DNA from: Porodaedalea pini
Taxonomy: Eukaryota; Basidiomycota; Agaricomycetes; Hymenochaetales; Hymenochaetaceae
DNA: 64,000 nt
NCBI GenBank assembly: GCA_002794775.1
Contig: NBAY01000001.1
Span: 2,046,001 to 2,110,000 of the forward strand
Reading direction: 5' to 3'
Each line of letters opens with the position of its first letter. Position 1 is the first letter of the stretch. Shown piece after piece: positions 13,904 to 24,583 of the stretch. The notes under the pieces were generated by a model, which was not told where the DNA came from, made no database searches, and saw only the letters and a program-made list of their open reading frames with translations. The position numbers were made by a program, and so were the translations under genes.

Positions 13904-14330
13904 TGTTAGGACTCGAACTTTTACCTTTTTTCTTTTATTTCCCCTTTTACCATTTCTTTTCTTTTAACCGCTCCTTTTCATTATATTTAATCGTCTTTTC
14001 AATCATTTCCCACACTCCCTCCACATGATCTTCATTCGTTCCATTCTGTTTGTTTATGTAATCTTAGATAATATAGTCCCACGGTTGCTGCTATATAAGG
14101 TCTCAGGAATCGCATGAACTCCTTGTTCTGCTTTTCCTCTTACCTCCGCGACGACCTAGGTGAGACTCGTTCCCCCTGTATTAGTTTAGACTTGTATTAA
14201 TCCTCTTACCTCCGCGACGACCTAGCCTGAGTAAGCGTGTCCCGAGTCTACGCTCGAGTATAACACGTCCCAGACGACAGTCAGCCGAGGCCTGCCCAGT
14301 CCGAGCCGTCTCCCGGACTCCCGCCTAACA
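13904..14330 (+). repeat. 5' LTR
   Basis: 427 bp, identical by eye to 19749-20175. Contains a TATA box, the inferred transcript start, and an internal 25-bp direct repeat (14135-14159 and 14201-14225). Confidence 0.97.
14092..14135 (+). promoter_or_regulatory. LTR TATA box and inferred transcript start
   Basis: TATATAA at 14092-14098. The 11 bases at 14125-14135, about 33 nt downstream, are GTTCTGCTTTT and are exactly complementary to the sequence right after the LTR. If transcription starts at 14125, the mRNA 5' end is its own primer. Confidence 0.6.
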
Positions 14331-14331
14331 T

Positions 14332-14342
14332 AAAAGCAGAAC
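14332..14342 (+). other. self-priming primer binding site
   Basis: AAAAGCAGAAC, one base after the 5' LTR, is the perfect reverse complement of 14125-14135. This geometry and the 11-nt length match the self-priming described for Tf1 and its relatives. I see no match to the usual initiator-tRNA site. Confidence 0.7.
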
Positions 14343-15040
14343 CTCACCCAGGCTCATCCCCAGCGTACGTCGTCGCTGTCGACTCGCCTTCACTCGGTCT
14401 AGAGGAGCGCTCCCCTCGACGGACTTGACGTGTAAACCCCCTAAACGACAACCCTCAACCCTGCCCAGACGTTTTTGGACATTCGTGTATTACATAAATA
14501 TATCAACTGACATTTCCCGACCCTGGCTCTACGAATTAGCCTCTGGTGGAGCACGCACCTAACGTGGACGTGGGTAACCAGACGAGTCCAAACTTCGATG
14601 ACAATCTCATTTGTGATCTCACTCGGATCCTACCGCCTCATCATCAACTTCACTGACGAACCCGCTCAATGTTGGCGTAACCCCAGATTGAACGCGCAAC
14701 CGATCCCTGTCCCTCCGCCAACATCAAGATAGATCTCACCAATGAACAGCAACGGGCCCTTCCTGCTTCAGCCCGTTGGGATCCAGACCGACCAGGCTAC
14801 GTTGCGACCAATAATAGCAGCGTCACTCACGACATCTGGTGGAGTGAAATCCGGCGCAGCTGGTATTCATCAGACGAACGAGGAAGGAGAGCAAGGTGGC
14901 CCCCAGCCGCTCCGTCATCACCTGCACCGTCAACGTCTACGGTCAACCTACCACCGACCCCAGGTCCTTACCACGAGACCAACAGAGACCCCTCACCGCC
15001 AACTCCCCCAGAACCTTTGACACCCGCACCTGAACCCGCG

Positions 15041-16123
15041 ATGTCAGCAGAAGGTTTCAGCCAACAGCAAATGGCGCAGATTGCGGCCATCGTTGCAAAT
15101 GCCTTTGCCCATCAGGCGAACAACGCCCCAGCACCGGTCGCGGCCGCTAACCCCCCGACCCCCAACATAGACGTCACCCGGCCACGTGAATTCACTGGCG
15201 GCGACGATTACCTAGACTTCAGGCGCGAGGTCCTTCTTTTCGTCTCCGCGAACCCAAACAAATACCCCACGTCGGAGAGTAAGATCTACGTTGCTCTCTC
15301 CTACCTGAAGGGTGGTAATGCGTCGACATGGGCGCAGAATTACATAGAAGAATCAACGACGGCCGGCATAGTAACCTTCACCGATAGCTGGACCAGATTC
15401 CAAGAGCGCCTGGATGCCTCCTTCGACGATCCAAACAGGAAGGAGAAAGCGTTGAAAAAGTTCTGAGACAAGATCCAGAAGGACCTAACCACCGACGAGT
15501 TCTTCCAGGACCTCGACGTGATCATCAAGGCTGCAGAACTAAAGGATGACAGCGTCATTTGCGACCGTCTGAAGCACGCGATGAACATCGAGGTGGTCCG
15601 CAGTGTGTTGAGATCGATGCCCGTGCCGACGACGTATGAGGCATGGAAGAAGAAGGCAATTGAGATCGACCGGGGCGAGCAACAGATTTGCGCCATCCAA
15701 CGAGGCCACGCTTTCCCGCCCCCACCGCGCCCACAGCAGCAGCATGGACCCCCAGCTCGTCGCCAGGTGACTGCCCCCCAGGTCGACAAACGCGATGCGA
15801 CAGGTGTCACGTTTGGAGGAGCTGGCCAGCCGATGGACGTCTCCATGAATGAGGCGCACCGCCGACGTGCGTGCTGGATATGCGGCCAGCTCGGTCACTT
15901 CAAGGACGCATGCCCGCAAGGGAAAACGATTGTGCAGCGTATGCTGCAGATGATGGTGCCGGGAGAACGTCGCCTAATTGCCGATGAGCTCGGTGCGATG
16001 AAGGAGTCAGCCTTCGAAGAAGTCGTGGACACTCGAAGGACGACAGTGGAGGACTATGTGGAAGAGGAAGGAGATGACGAAGAGGTCGTCGACTCGCAGG
16101 GTTTTGCAAGTGGTCAGGCGTAG
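15041..16123 (+). pseudogene. Gypsy gag polyprotein (one in-frame TGA)
   Basis: Capsid/nucleocapsid protein. Start taken at the ATG at 15041, although the frame is open upstream to about 14684 without an ATG. Capsid region (RPREFTGGDDYLDFRREV; WTRFQERLDASF) is followed by a zinc knuckle CWICGQLGHFKDAC (CX2CX4HX4C) at 15872-15913 and an acidic tail. A TGA at 15464-15466 interrupts the frame where a Trp or Arg codon would continue it. The frame after it is clean to the TAG at 16121. A -1 slip at 16099-16105 would join it to pol. Confidence 0.85.
16099..16105 (+). promoter_or_regulatory. -1 ribosomal frameshift heptamer GGGTTTT
   Basis: In the gag frame this reads G GGT TTT, the canonical X XXY YYZ slippery form. 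It is 15 nt before the gag stop, and a -1 shift enters the pol frame, which is open across this point. Function is inferred; I did not fold the downstream RNA. Confidence 0.6.
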
Positions 16124-19100
16124 CCACCGGGGCGACTGACCGGGAAGAACAAGGGATCTCATATCTGGACTCCATAAAATATAACCAACCGTCTGTACAA
16201 CATGTAGATGCGAACGACGTCGATGGTTTTTCTGATTACGAGGTCCCCACCGGTGTGAGCGAAAAGAATGAGTACGACCAGCTGTTCATGAGGGGAATTG
16301 GCAGACGCCAGCTGGACCTCCTCCTGGACGTAGGATACAATGTGGAAGGTGAAGCGAAAGAGGTGGATGCGCATGCTCTCGTGGATTCGGGATGCACGGG
16401 ATCGTGCATCGACATGAGGTTCGTCGAGAAATACGGGTTAGAGACCAAGCGTTACATCAGACCCCTTGCGGTGCTCAACGCGGATGGCACGCACAACGAG
16501 GCCGGTTTGATTGAAAGGTACATTGACGTGGAGCTAGTAATTGGACACCACAAGGAAAAGATCATCCTTGCGGTAACGTCCCTAGCATCGTCAAACATCT
16601 TCCTTGGCTACAACTGGCTTCGACGTCACAACCCTGAGGTTGACTGGAAGAGAGGTACGCTCGACTTCACCCGCTGTCCGGGCGAATGTGTGGTGGAGAA
16701 GGTCGTAGAAGAAGGCATGCAGAAGGTATTGAGAGCAGTGGAAGAGACGAGGAGGGTGAGAGAGGTGCGAATGGACAAGACATCCTGGCCCGCATACCTC
16801 AACGACTACGCTGATGTTTTCTCGGAGAAAGAATTCGAGAAGCTGCCGGAACACCGCCCGTGGGACCACATCATCGACCTGAAACCCGACTTCAAGCCTA
16901 GTGACTGCAAGATCTACCCGCTGACACCGACAGAACAGCAGTCGCTAAAAGACTTTCTCGAAGAGAATCTGAAGTCAGGTCATATACGAAAGTCGATCTC
17001 ACCAATGGCGTCACCCTTATTCTTCATCAGGAAGGCCGATAAGTCGCTATGCCCGATCCAGGACTACCGTAAGCTCAATGACGGTACGATCAAGAATAAG
17101 TACCCCCTCCCTCTCATCGACGAACTTGTTGACAAGGTCAAGAAGGCAAAGTACATCACTAAGCTTGACCTTCGCTGGGGATACTACAATGTCCGGATCT
17201 GTGAAGGCGACGAATGGAAGGCAGCGTTTCGCACGAACATAGGCCTCTTTGAGCCAATGGTCATGTTCTTTGGTCTTTGCAACGCACCGGCAACGTTCCA
17301 AGCGTTCGTCAACCACATCTTCAAGGGACTGATCTACGACAACCTGATCATTGTCTATCTCGACGACATCCTCATCCTTTCGCAAACTCTTGAGGAACAC
17401 ATCGAGACGTCAAGGCGTGTACTCCAGATCCTGTGAGAAAATGGCCTGTACCTGAAGCCAGAAAAATGCGAGTTCGACGCCAAGACTGTGAAATACCTCG
17501 GCCACATCGTCGGCAATGGCGAAATCAGAGCTGACCCGGCGAAGACTAAGGCAATCGCAGACTGGCCAGTCCCGCAAAACCTCAAGCAACTGCAGCAATT
17601 CCTCAGCATGGGCAACTGGCTACGACGGTTCATCAAGGACTACAGTAAGGTGGTCCATCCGCTGACGTCGCTGACGGGCAAGAAGGACTGGGTATGGGAG
17701 ACCGAACAGCAGGAGGCGTTCGAGGAGTTGAGACGACGTCTCTGCTCACCTCCAGTCCTGGCCATAGCGAATGATGAGGGCCCTTTCCGCGTTGAGGCGG
17801 ACTCATCAAACTTCGCTCTTGGAGGAGTATTGTTGCAAAAGCAGGAAGGCAAATGGAGGGTAGTCGCCTACAGGTCGGAAGCACTCCTACCAGCGGAACG
17901 AAACTACGAGATCTACGACAAGGAGATGCTTGCGATCGTTTCGGCACTTAAGGAGTGGAGACAGTACCTCCTCGGCGCCCGTCACCCTATCGAGATCTGG
18001 TCCGATCACGCCAACCTCACGTACTTCAGGTCGGCGCAAAAGCTGAGCTATCGACAAGCTCACTGGCGGACAGAACTCGAAGAGTTCAACTTCCACCTCG
18101 AGCACAAGTCTGGTAAGACAATGGGCAAGGCAGACCTACTATCGTGCAAGGCAGACTACGACAAGGGCCAGGATGACAACGATGGCGTCGTCTTCATCAA
18201 GGAGAAGTGGTTGAATCGTGGAGTGGTGAGGACGTCGCGGGATGAGGTGTTGGATAAAGTGGGTGAAGCGCAGAGGGCGCAACACGAGTCGGAGAGGCCG
18301 ACTGGGATGACGGAGCTCGACGGCTTGTGGCGAATGAAGGGCAAGGTGTACGTACCATCGTCGATGAAGGAGGCCATATTACGGGAATGTCACGACTTGG
18401 TACTGGCTGGACACCCAGGGGCATCAAAAATGGTGGAACTCATCCGACGAGACTTCTGGTGGACGTCGATGTTCTCCGACGTCAGAGCGTATGTCCGAGG
18501 GTGTGATCGCTGCCAGCAGACAAAGGCTCTGAGGGCGTCAAGGTCGAGACCACTTCACCCAAACATGGTCCCGGAAGGCCCATGGGAAATTGTCACGGTT
18601 GACCTCATCGGAGAACTCCTGGACTCCAAGGGGCACAATGCGATCTGCGTTTTCGTCGATAGGTTCTCGAAACAGATGCACGCGATCCCAACGACAACAA
18701 GGTTGTCAGCGGAAGGCATGGCTCAACTGTACCGCGACCACGTCTTCCGCCTCCACGGCTTGCCGAAGAAGATCATCCATGACCAAGGCACGCAGTTTGA
18801 CGCGTCAATGATGAAGGAGCTGTACAAACTCCTACACATCGAAGGCAACCCGTCGATGGCGTATCACCCACAGACAGATGGTCAGATGGAACGCGTTAAC
18901 CAAGAGCTTGAACAGTATCTTAGGCTCTTCGTGAACCATCGCCAATCGGACTGGAAGGATTGGCTCCCCCTCGCAGAGTTTGCATACAATAACCACAAAC
19001 ATTCGGCGACGAAGATGTCCCCTTTCTATGCGAACACAGGACGTCACCCCTTGAGCTTTGACACAACACGAACCTCGTCTGCCAACATGTCGGCAGAAGA

Positions 19101-19812
19101 ATTCGCGAAGCACATAAAGGAGACTCATCGTGTTGCGAAGGACAACCTGGTCAAGGCGGCAGACGACATGAAACGCTACCATGACCGGACAGCAGGGATT
19201 TCGGTTGAGTACAAGGCCGGGGACAAGGTTTTCCTTGATGGACGAAACATCAGCACAGATTCGCCTACAAAGAAACTCGCTGACAAATGGTATGGCCCCT
19301 TCGAAATCATCGACAAGGTGGGAGCGAGTGCATACAAGCTCAAGCTCCCAAAACGATGGAAAAGGGTCCATCCGGTCTTCAACAAGGCCCTGCTAAAGAC
19401 TGCCATCGAGCCGTCCTTCGAGAGCCAAAGACAACCAACACCGCCGCCACCTGACATCGTCGACAACGAGGAGGAGTACGAGATCGAGGAGGTTCTAGAC
19501 TCGCGTCTGCACCGAGGGAAACTACAGTACCTTGTCAAGTGGGTTGGATACAATGAACTGACTTGGCAGCCTGAGACGGACTTCAGCGAGAACGCAAGGG
19601 AGGCGATCGCTGAGTTCTATCGAAAACACCCTGGCGCTCCTCAAAAGCTCGACATTCCTCGCCAACGACTCCACCCACGCTTCGTCGACACCGAGCCAGA
19701 CGACCTCGATCTTGGTTGGTCGGGATGCCCAACCTTGAAGGGGGGTAATGTTAGGACTCGAACTTTTACCTTTTTTCTTTTATTTCCCCTTTTACCATTT
19801 CTTTTCTTTTAA
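16106..19812 (+). pseudogene. Gypsy pol polyprotein with chromodomain (one in-frame TGA)
   Basis: Aspartic protease ([13 protein letters not shown] at about 16376-16415), reverse transcriptase ([13 protein letters not shown]; catalytic YLDDIL at about 17355), RNase H (VEADSSNFALGG), integrase with the HHCC finger (CHDLVLAGH...CDRC) and core DDE residues in VTVDLIGEL, HDQGTQFDAS and DGQMERVNQE, and a chromodomain near 19468-19630 (EVLDSRLHRGKLQYLVKWVGY). A TGA at 17434-17436 after VLQIL, in place of an expected CGA, interrupts RT. The frame passes through the polypurine tract and stops inside the 3' LTR at 19810-19812. Confidence 0.93.
19737..19745 (+). other. polypurine tract
   Basis: GAAGGGGGG just before the 3' LTR (19749), the expected plus-strand primer for reverse transcription. 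It is also translated as part of pol. Confidence 0.75.
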
Positions 19813-20175
19813 CCGCTCCTTTTCATTATATTTAATCGTCTTTTCAATCATTTCCCACACTCCCTCCACATGATCTTCATTCGTTCCATTCTGTTTGTTT
19901 ATGTAATCTTAGATAATATAGTCCCACGGTTGCTGCTATATAAGGTCTCAGGAATCGCATGAACTCCTTGTTCTGCTTTTCCTCTTACCTCCGCGACGAC
20001 CTAGGTGAGACTCGTTCCCCCTGTATTAGTTTAGACTTGTATTAATCCTCTTACCTCCGCGACGACCTAGCCTGAGTAAGCGTGTCCCGAGTCTACGCTC
20101 GAGTATAACACGTCCCAGACGACAGTCAGCCGAGGCCTGCCCAGTCCGAGCCGTCTCCCGGACTCCCGCCTAACA
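19749..20175 (+). repeat. 3' LTR
   Basis: Identical to the 5' LTR over 427 bp, then the GTTCC target duplication. Confidence 0.97.
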
Positions 20176-20180
20176 GTTCC

Positions 20181-21082
20181 AGAGGGACATTCGCCTTCGG
20201 GAGCTCGTCACTTTCATATCCCGCGCAGACACTGAGACTATCAGTAGAGGAGCAGGCAAAACGGCACGTCTCCTACTGGAGACTGATAGCGATAATCGAG
20301 GGACTGTGGCTTCATTATGCCAGGAGATTGACGAGGCAGCAGAAGACGGTCCCTTTTTTTTTAAATGTATGCTCGAACTTTTATTAACCATTAAATTTCT
20401 AGTTTTGAAGCGTTTTAGTCCCAGACCAGGCTCTGTTGACCTTCTTACAAGTGCTCTGCAGAGGAGTATGGTTCACTTTTACAGAAATAATCATGGTTAT
20501 GCGAACGTTTGCGCTCGCAATGCCACACTCCCCCTGAATCCTACAAGCCCGCCTAATTTTTTGCTCGACCGTGTGAAGTACCTCAAGCACCTGGTACTTG
20601 ATGGGAGACGAATCTCCCCTTCCTCTGACATCTATCATGCACCGAACTCGATTATCCAGGCCCAACATAACGGTCAAAAATACATCGGCCAAGTCATACG
20701 CATCCTCCAACACTCACAATGGCTTATCGAGGGAAGTACTACCTTATTACAGGTCTGCTGGTTTCTCCCACTTGCTCCTGGTGTTCTTAACACCGTCGTA
20801 TGGGACTCATAGTATGTTACATGATTTCGAACATTTCTTTCGGATCTCTGAATCACTCGTCTCGTTTTTAGCCCCGAACTCGAAGTCGGCTTCTTCGAGT
20901 TCGACTCCTATCTCAATGACGGGCCGCCAACTCTCATACTTCCCGAGCAGATCATCTCCCAGGCCTGCCGCGTCAGGATTTTGCATCGGCAACCTCACGA
21001 ATCGGCTGATATCAACGAAGCCGACAATGAGGAGCCACGTAAAATCTGGGTTACAATTGGTTTAACTAAGGTAAAGTATTAA
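20181..21082 (+). pseudogene. CACTA transposase, C-terminal part
   Basis: Resumes the transposase frame after the retrotransposon: QRDIRLRELVTFISRADTE, then after an intron FLLDRVKYLKHLVLDGRR, FLPLAPGVLNTVVWDS, and after another intron PELEVGFFEFDSYLNDGPP to IWVTIGLTK. The joined reading across the insertion plus one copy of GTTCC is uninterrupted (FFREFQRDI), which shows that the retrotransposon landed in a working-frame exon. Confidence 0.8.
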
Positions 21083-21561
21083 TTTTTCGTTAGTTTATCT
21101 ACTGACGGCGGTTTTATCACAGGATGTACTTATTGTTTGACAAATATCTGCATTTTTATAACTTAATTATATTTTATTTGTGTTCTATTGACCGTTACAT
21201 GCTTTCTAGAGTGCTACATCGTTGTTGAGGAGATCTATTTGTCATTCAGGTGAGCTTTCAGTAATTAATAAATGAAGTACAGTTTGCAGCAGGGAAAGCG
21301 AGTCCACGAGCGCGCATAGAGGTCTTGACCAGACATGAGGTGCGAGAACGAGCGAATGCCTAGCAAAAGACGGCAGCAACATCATGCGGAGAGTGTACAT
21401 ACTCAAGCTCCAACTCGAAGGTGGAAGCAGCAGAGGGAGTCGACAAACTGTTCGGGATAGCGGTGAGTGACAAAAGGAAGAGTGAAATGATTTTGCGCTG
21501 CATAGCAGATGCAGAACCAGACGAAGCGGCAAGCGAGTGAGCGAGCGAGTGAGCAAGAAAA

Positions 21562-23158
21562 TCAAAGCAAGTCGATGTTGAGGCCATCCGGGTTCGATTG
21601 CGCCAGCCTCCGCCATTTAGATTTCTTGCGGTCCGGGTCGTCTGCCTTCCAGTCCTCATCGACCATGAATGGCCAGACGCGTTTCTTGCAGGGCGGTATG
21701 TCGACTTTTGTATTGCCGATGTTGACTCGCCTGGCCACAGGATGCGGGTTTTCTTCGCTCTTTTCCAGTTCTCTGACCGTCAGAATGTCCAGACGCTCGT
21801 AAATCGCATTTAACTTGATTGCTTCGGTGAGTAGAGTATTCTAATTCTATGATCGATGAACTCACCTTTACTGAGTGGAACACCAGCTTCTTCTCCTCCC
21901 AGACCTTCACTTTCGCTTGTCGCTCTCCCTCTGTGAGCCCGGCGTGTGTGGCAAGCACAATACGATGGTCCGCCCTCGCTGCCTTGACCCTCTCGTCCCT
22001 CATTGCGACCCTGGTGTCCTCATCGTCATCCTCTTCATTTGGTGAGTCCGAGACGTTATCGGAGTCAAGCTCACTGACGAGCTCTGTCATGCAGTCGGAC
22101 TGGAAAATTTCCAGCGGCAGTTCGACTCCGTACTCGGCCTCGTACGCTGCTGCCTGCCTCTTCCGCTGTTCCTTTGTCTAGGCAAAAAGATAAGTAAATG
22201 TCCTTCGAAAGGACTGGAGACGACCTTTCCATACTCACATGGCGATGGCGAAGGTGCCTCCTGTTCTTTTGCATGGATTTTTTGTTCTTTTTCTTCTTCA
22301 CAGGGTCCACTGTCTTCTGGAACGCGCGTCTTTGGTTATCGTAGGTCATTCCTGCAAATTTCATGCAGTCAGCTCGTTTGAATGGCACACCATCGTAAAT
22401 GAAGTGGCCTGCGGCTACGTCAGGCTTGATAGAATGAATCAGTATCATGCAGGATGTCGAGACAGATCGAGCCATTCTAGTACGTACCTCATATTCTTGA
22501 AGAACAAGGTCAACCGCGCGGCTGATAAAATCCTGATTTGTAGAGTCCCCCGCCGGAAATTCATAATTCGGGATGAAGCCCTGCTCATCTGCTGGCAGGG
22601 CTTCGTTGTCTTCATCTTCTGCAATTCCTTCACCCCGTTTCGCGAGTGCCTTCATCACTCGCCGTGTTTTTCTCTAACGAAAACCAATTAGCATATAGGC
22701 AGGACAATTAAAAAAAAAGCACGCACCATCAGTTCATCGCGCGCCCCTTTCTGTGCTGACGACATGTCTCGCACGCGGCCTTTCAACAAACGAGCGTGCT
22801 TTTTGCGCTGTCCACTGTCATCGTCGTCATCATCGCCCTCGTCGTCGGCATCACTGTCCTCGCCCCCATTCCGCTGCGTCAGCACCTTCACCTGGGTCTC
22901 AACTCGGTCAAGTCGCGCTACGAACAGTTCAAGCACAGGTTCTGCTGAAGGAGTTGCTTGATGTATGGGCGGTGAGGGTTGAACAAGGAAGCAAGGGTCA
23001 ATGGCAGGGCCATCAGATGATGGCGGCAAGGATGACCCGGTTCCTGAAGTGCTCGTTTGCTGCGACTGGGGTGTTTGCAGCCGCGCAACTTGCTGCGCCT
23101 TCCACGTATTGTAGAACGCTAGGAATGCCGGGTCGAAAATGCCATTTTGCTGGTCCAT
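21562..23158 (-). CDS. second CACTA-encoded protein (accessory)
   Basis: Minus-strand gene convergent with the transposase. Starts MDQQNGIFDPAFLAFYNTW (23158). Exon 1 runs to 22727, and later exons include RKTRRVMKALAKRGEG, AGHFIYDGVPFKRADCMKF, TKEQRKRQAAAYEAEYG, SELDSDNVSDSPNEEDDDED and a last exon ending GLNIDLL. Highly charged with long acidic runs and a Lys-rich stretch after VDPV; no enzyme motif. In plant CACTA elements the second gene (TnpA/TNP1-like) binds subterminal repeats and helps transposition; position and charge fit, but this is analogy. Introns are 55-85 nt. No lesion seen. Confidence 0.7.
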
Positions 23159-23264
23159 AGCGCACGGGGGGGTCGACACGATGCAGTACGCATCGCTGAA
23201 GCACGCGCTTTCGCTTAGCACAGTAGTCACGAGACCACGTTGTATTAGTAACATTTCCTAATAT

Positions 23265-23537
23265 AGCTCAAAAATCGTCCCTAAATCGGATCTCAAAAAG
23301 TTTAAGCTGTATCCTAGCACACATATATACAGGTAATTTAGGCCACCTATACAAGTCTATACAAAAATTTGTAGGTATACTATTTGAATCTATACAGATA
23401 CATGTATTAACTCAATTAAACAACTTGTGCTAACCCTTCCGGGTCAGACTCCTAACTTCTAGACACCATTTGTCTAGATATGCAAAAATTTCCTGTCTAG
23501 GCACGTGTACCTTATGTAGCACGCGCCTAGACAGGAC
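23265..23537. repeat. right subterminal repeat region
   Basis: Repeated CTATACA, CTAGACA and TGTAGGTATA motifs, mirror versions of those in the left end. AT-rich with no gene. Confidence 0.55.
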
Positions 23538-23564
23538 TGTATTAACACCCTCTGAAACGCAGTG
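23538..23564 (-). repeat. right TIR of CACTA element
   Basis: 27 bp ending CCCTCTGAAACGCAGTG, then AAT. Perfect inverted partner of the left TIR. Confidence 0.95.
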
Positions 23565-23567
23565 AAT

Positions 23568-24060
23568 ACATCTTTACAGAGTTATACAAGGGATATGTGT
23601 AACCATCAACACAAAACCTAAAGAGGTATGAAGCAAAAGGATTATAATAAATCGACAAAGTGTTAACTGAACTCACGACTCAAATTGATTGTGATAGCGC
23701 TCCTACTCTAGAAAGAGACGTTCTCGAAACTGTAATGAGCTTAAAATACAGATGCACTTCATCACTTCATTGAATCATGAAGAAACCAAAAACCGGCTCG
23801 GAAGGCAGTAACGGAGCTTCGTATAACCTGACGTTCCAAAACAAGTCAACAATATTAATAGCATATGGCAAAAAAATTGGGACCTACCTGATATAGAAAC
23901 ACAGCAAGACCTGCATCAAGCGTGAGCGAAAGGCCATCTCCTGCATAGTGTCATACTGCTGCTTTTTGCGAGGACGTAAAGAACTAGGCAATGATGCGGT
24001 ACGAGGCAGCGAGTGTGCGTTGCTAGCGACATATTCAGAGTCATAGGTCGTTCAGTGCCC
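23568..24060 (-). pseudogene. 5' part of unidentified gene split by the CACTA element
   Basis: Minus-strand exon-like frames: LSLTLDAGLAVFLYQ, then after a 57-nt intron VIRSSVTAFRAGFWFLHDSM, then ERYHNQFESF and VDGYTYPLYNSVK, the last running into the transposon at 23,567. Removing the element and one AAT joins this to MYYAIYLSTQHLVCNH at 10,369 with no stop. The first exon and start codon are unclear. Unrecognised family. Presumed inactivated by the insertion, if it is a gene. Confidence 0.4.
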
Positions 24061-24583
24061 GAATGATAGACCCGGACCAGGTAATCTACTCGAGACAGCG
24101 ACGAGAGTTTCTGTATGAATTAGATAGTGTATAAGTGCTTCCCCACGACAGAAGCCTTTGTCAGTGGAGTGCGCAGAGCAGGTAAAAACGTCGTAGTCGA
24201 AATGTGAAGCGGATTAGCAGTTTATATCAAGAGGAACAATGACAAACTGAATAATGGCATTTATTACGCCTCTTTCTCGGAGGCTTGTCCGTCACAATGA
24301 AGTTTCGTTGTTAAGGCCAAGTTGAGAAATATGGCTCAACTGTGAATGCTTCGCCCACAAGAATTGAGTTTTCAATCCTCAAGAGCAGGAACAAATTTAC
24401 TCGAGCACGCAAGTCCAAGCGTTATGCATGACTGGAATTGAAGCTGGTTTTCCAGTGCCGGCGGAGGTCAAACCCGGGCCGTCGAAGCAAACACATCCAA
24501 ACAGAGCGACGCGTCAGCGCGCCTCGCACTAGTACTTACGCACGCGTCTACACTTCTCTGTCGACACTCTCCGTAAATTTAGG
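24061..24583. other. upstream region of RPN9
   Basis: 520 bases with no supported gene. One short minus frame ends Cys-Val-Leu-Glu-stop near 24398 but has no usable start and is rejected. Confidence 0.4.

Larger units (their letters stand above)
13904..20175 (+). mobile_element. Ty3/Gypsy chromovirus, nested in the CACTA transposase
   Basis: Full-length LTR retrotransposon of 6,272 bp. Two identical 427-bp LTRs begin TGTTAGG and end CCTAACA; the 5-bp duplication GTTCC flanks it (13899-13903, 20176-20180). Order is gag, then pol with protease, reverse transcriptase, RNase H, integrase and a C-terminal chromodomain, which defines chromoviruses. LTR identity means a recent insertion, yet gag and pol each carry one in-frame TGA. 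Confidence 0.97.
10373..23564. mobile_element. 13.2 kb CACTA-type (Tnp2-family) DNA transposon
   Basis: Bounded by 27-bp perfect terminal inverted repeats starting CACTGCGTTTCAGAGGG and flanked by an AAT direct duplication (10370-10372, 23565-23567). CACT termini and a 3-bp target duplication are the hallmarks of the CACTA/EnSpm superfamily. It encodes a Tnp2-like transposase on plus and a second protein on minus, arranged convergently, with subterminal repeats at both ends. Without the nested retrotransposon (6,272 bp plus a 5-bp duplication) it would be about 6.9 kb. Confidence 0.9.

Noticed and set aside
14332..14342. tRNA-type primer binding site
   Set aside because: It does not resemble the initiator-tRNA site, and the perfect match to the LTR transcript start explains it better.
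24390..24430. Minus-strand Cys-Val-Leu-Glu-stop as a pheromone CaaX end
   Set aside because: The only in-frame ATG is ten codons upstream and X = Glu is not usual for fungal pheromones.
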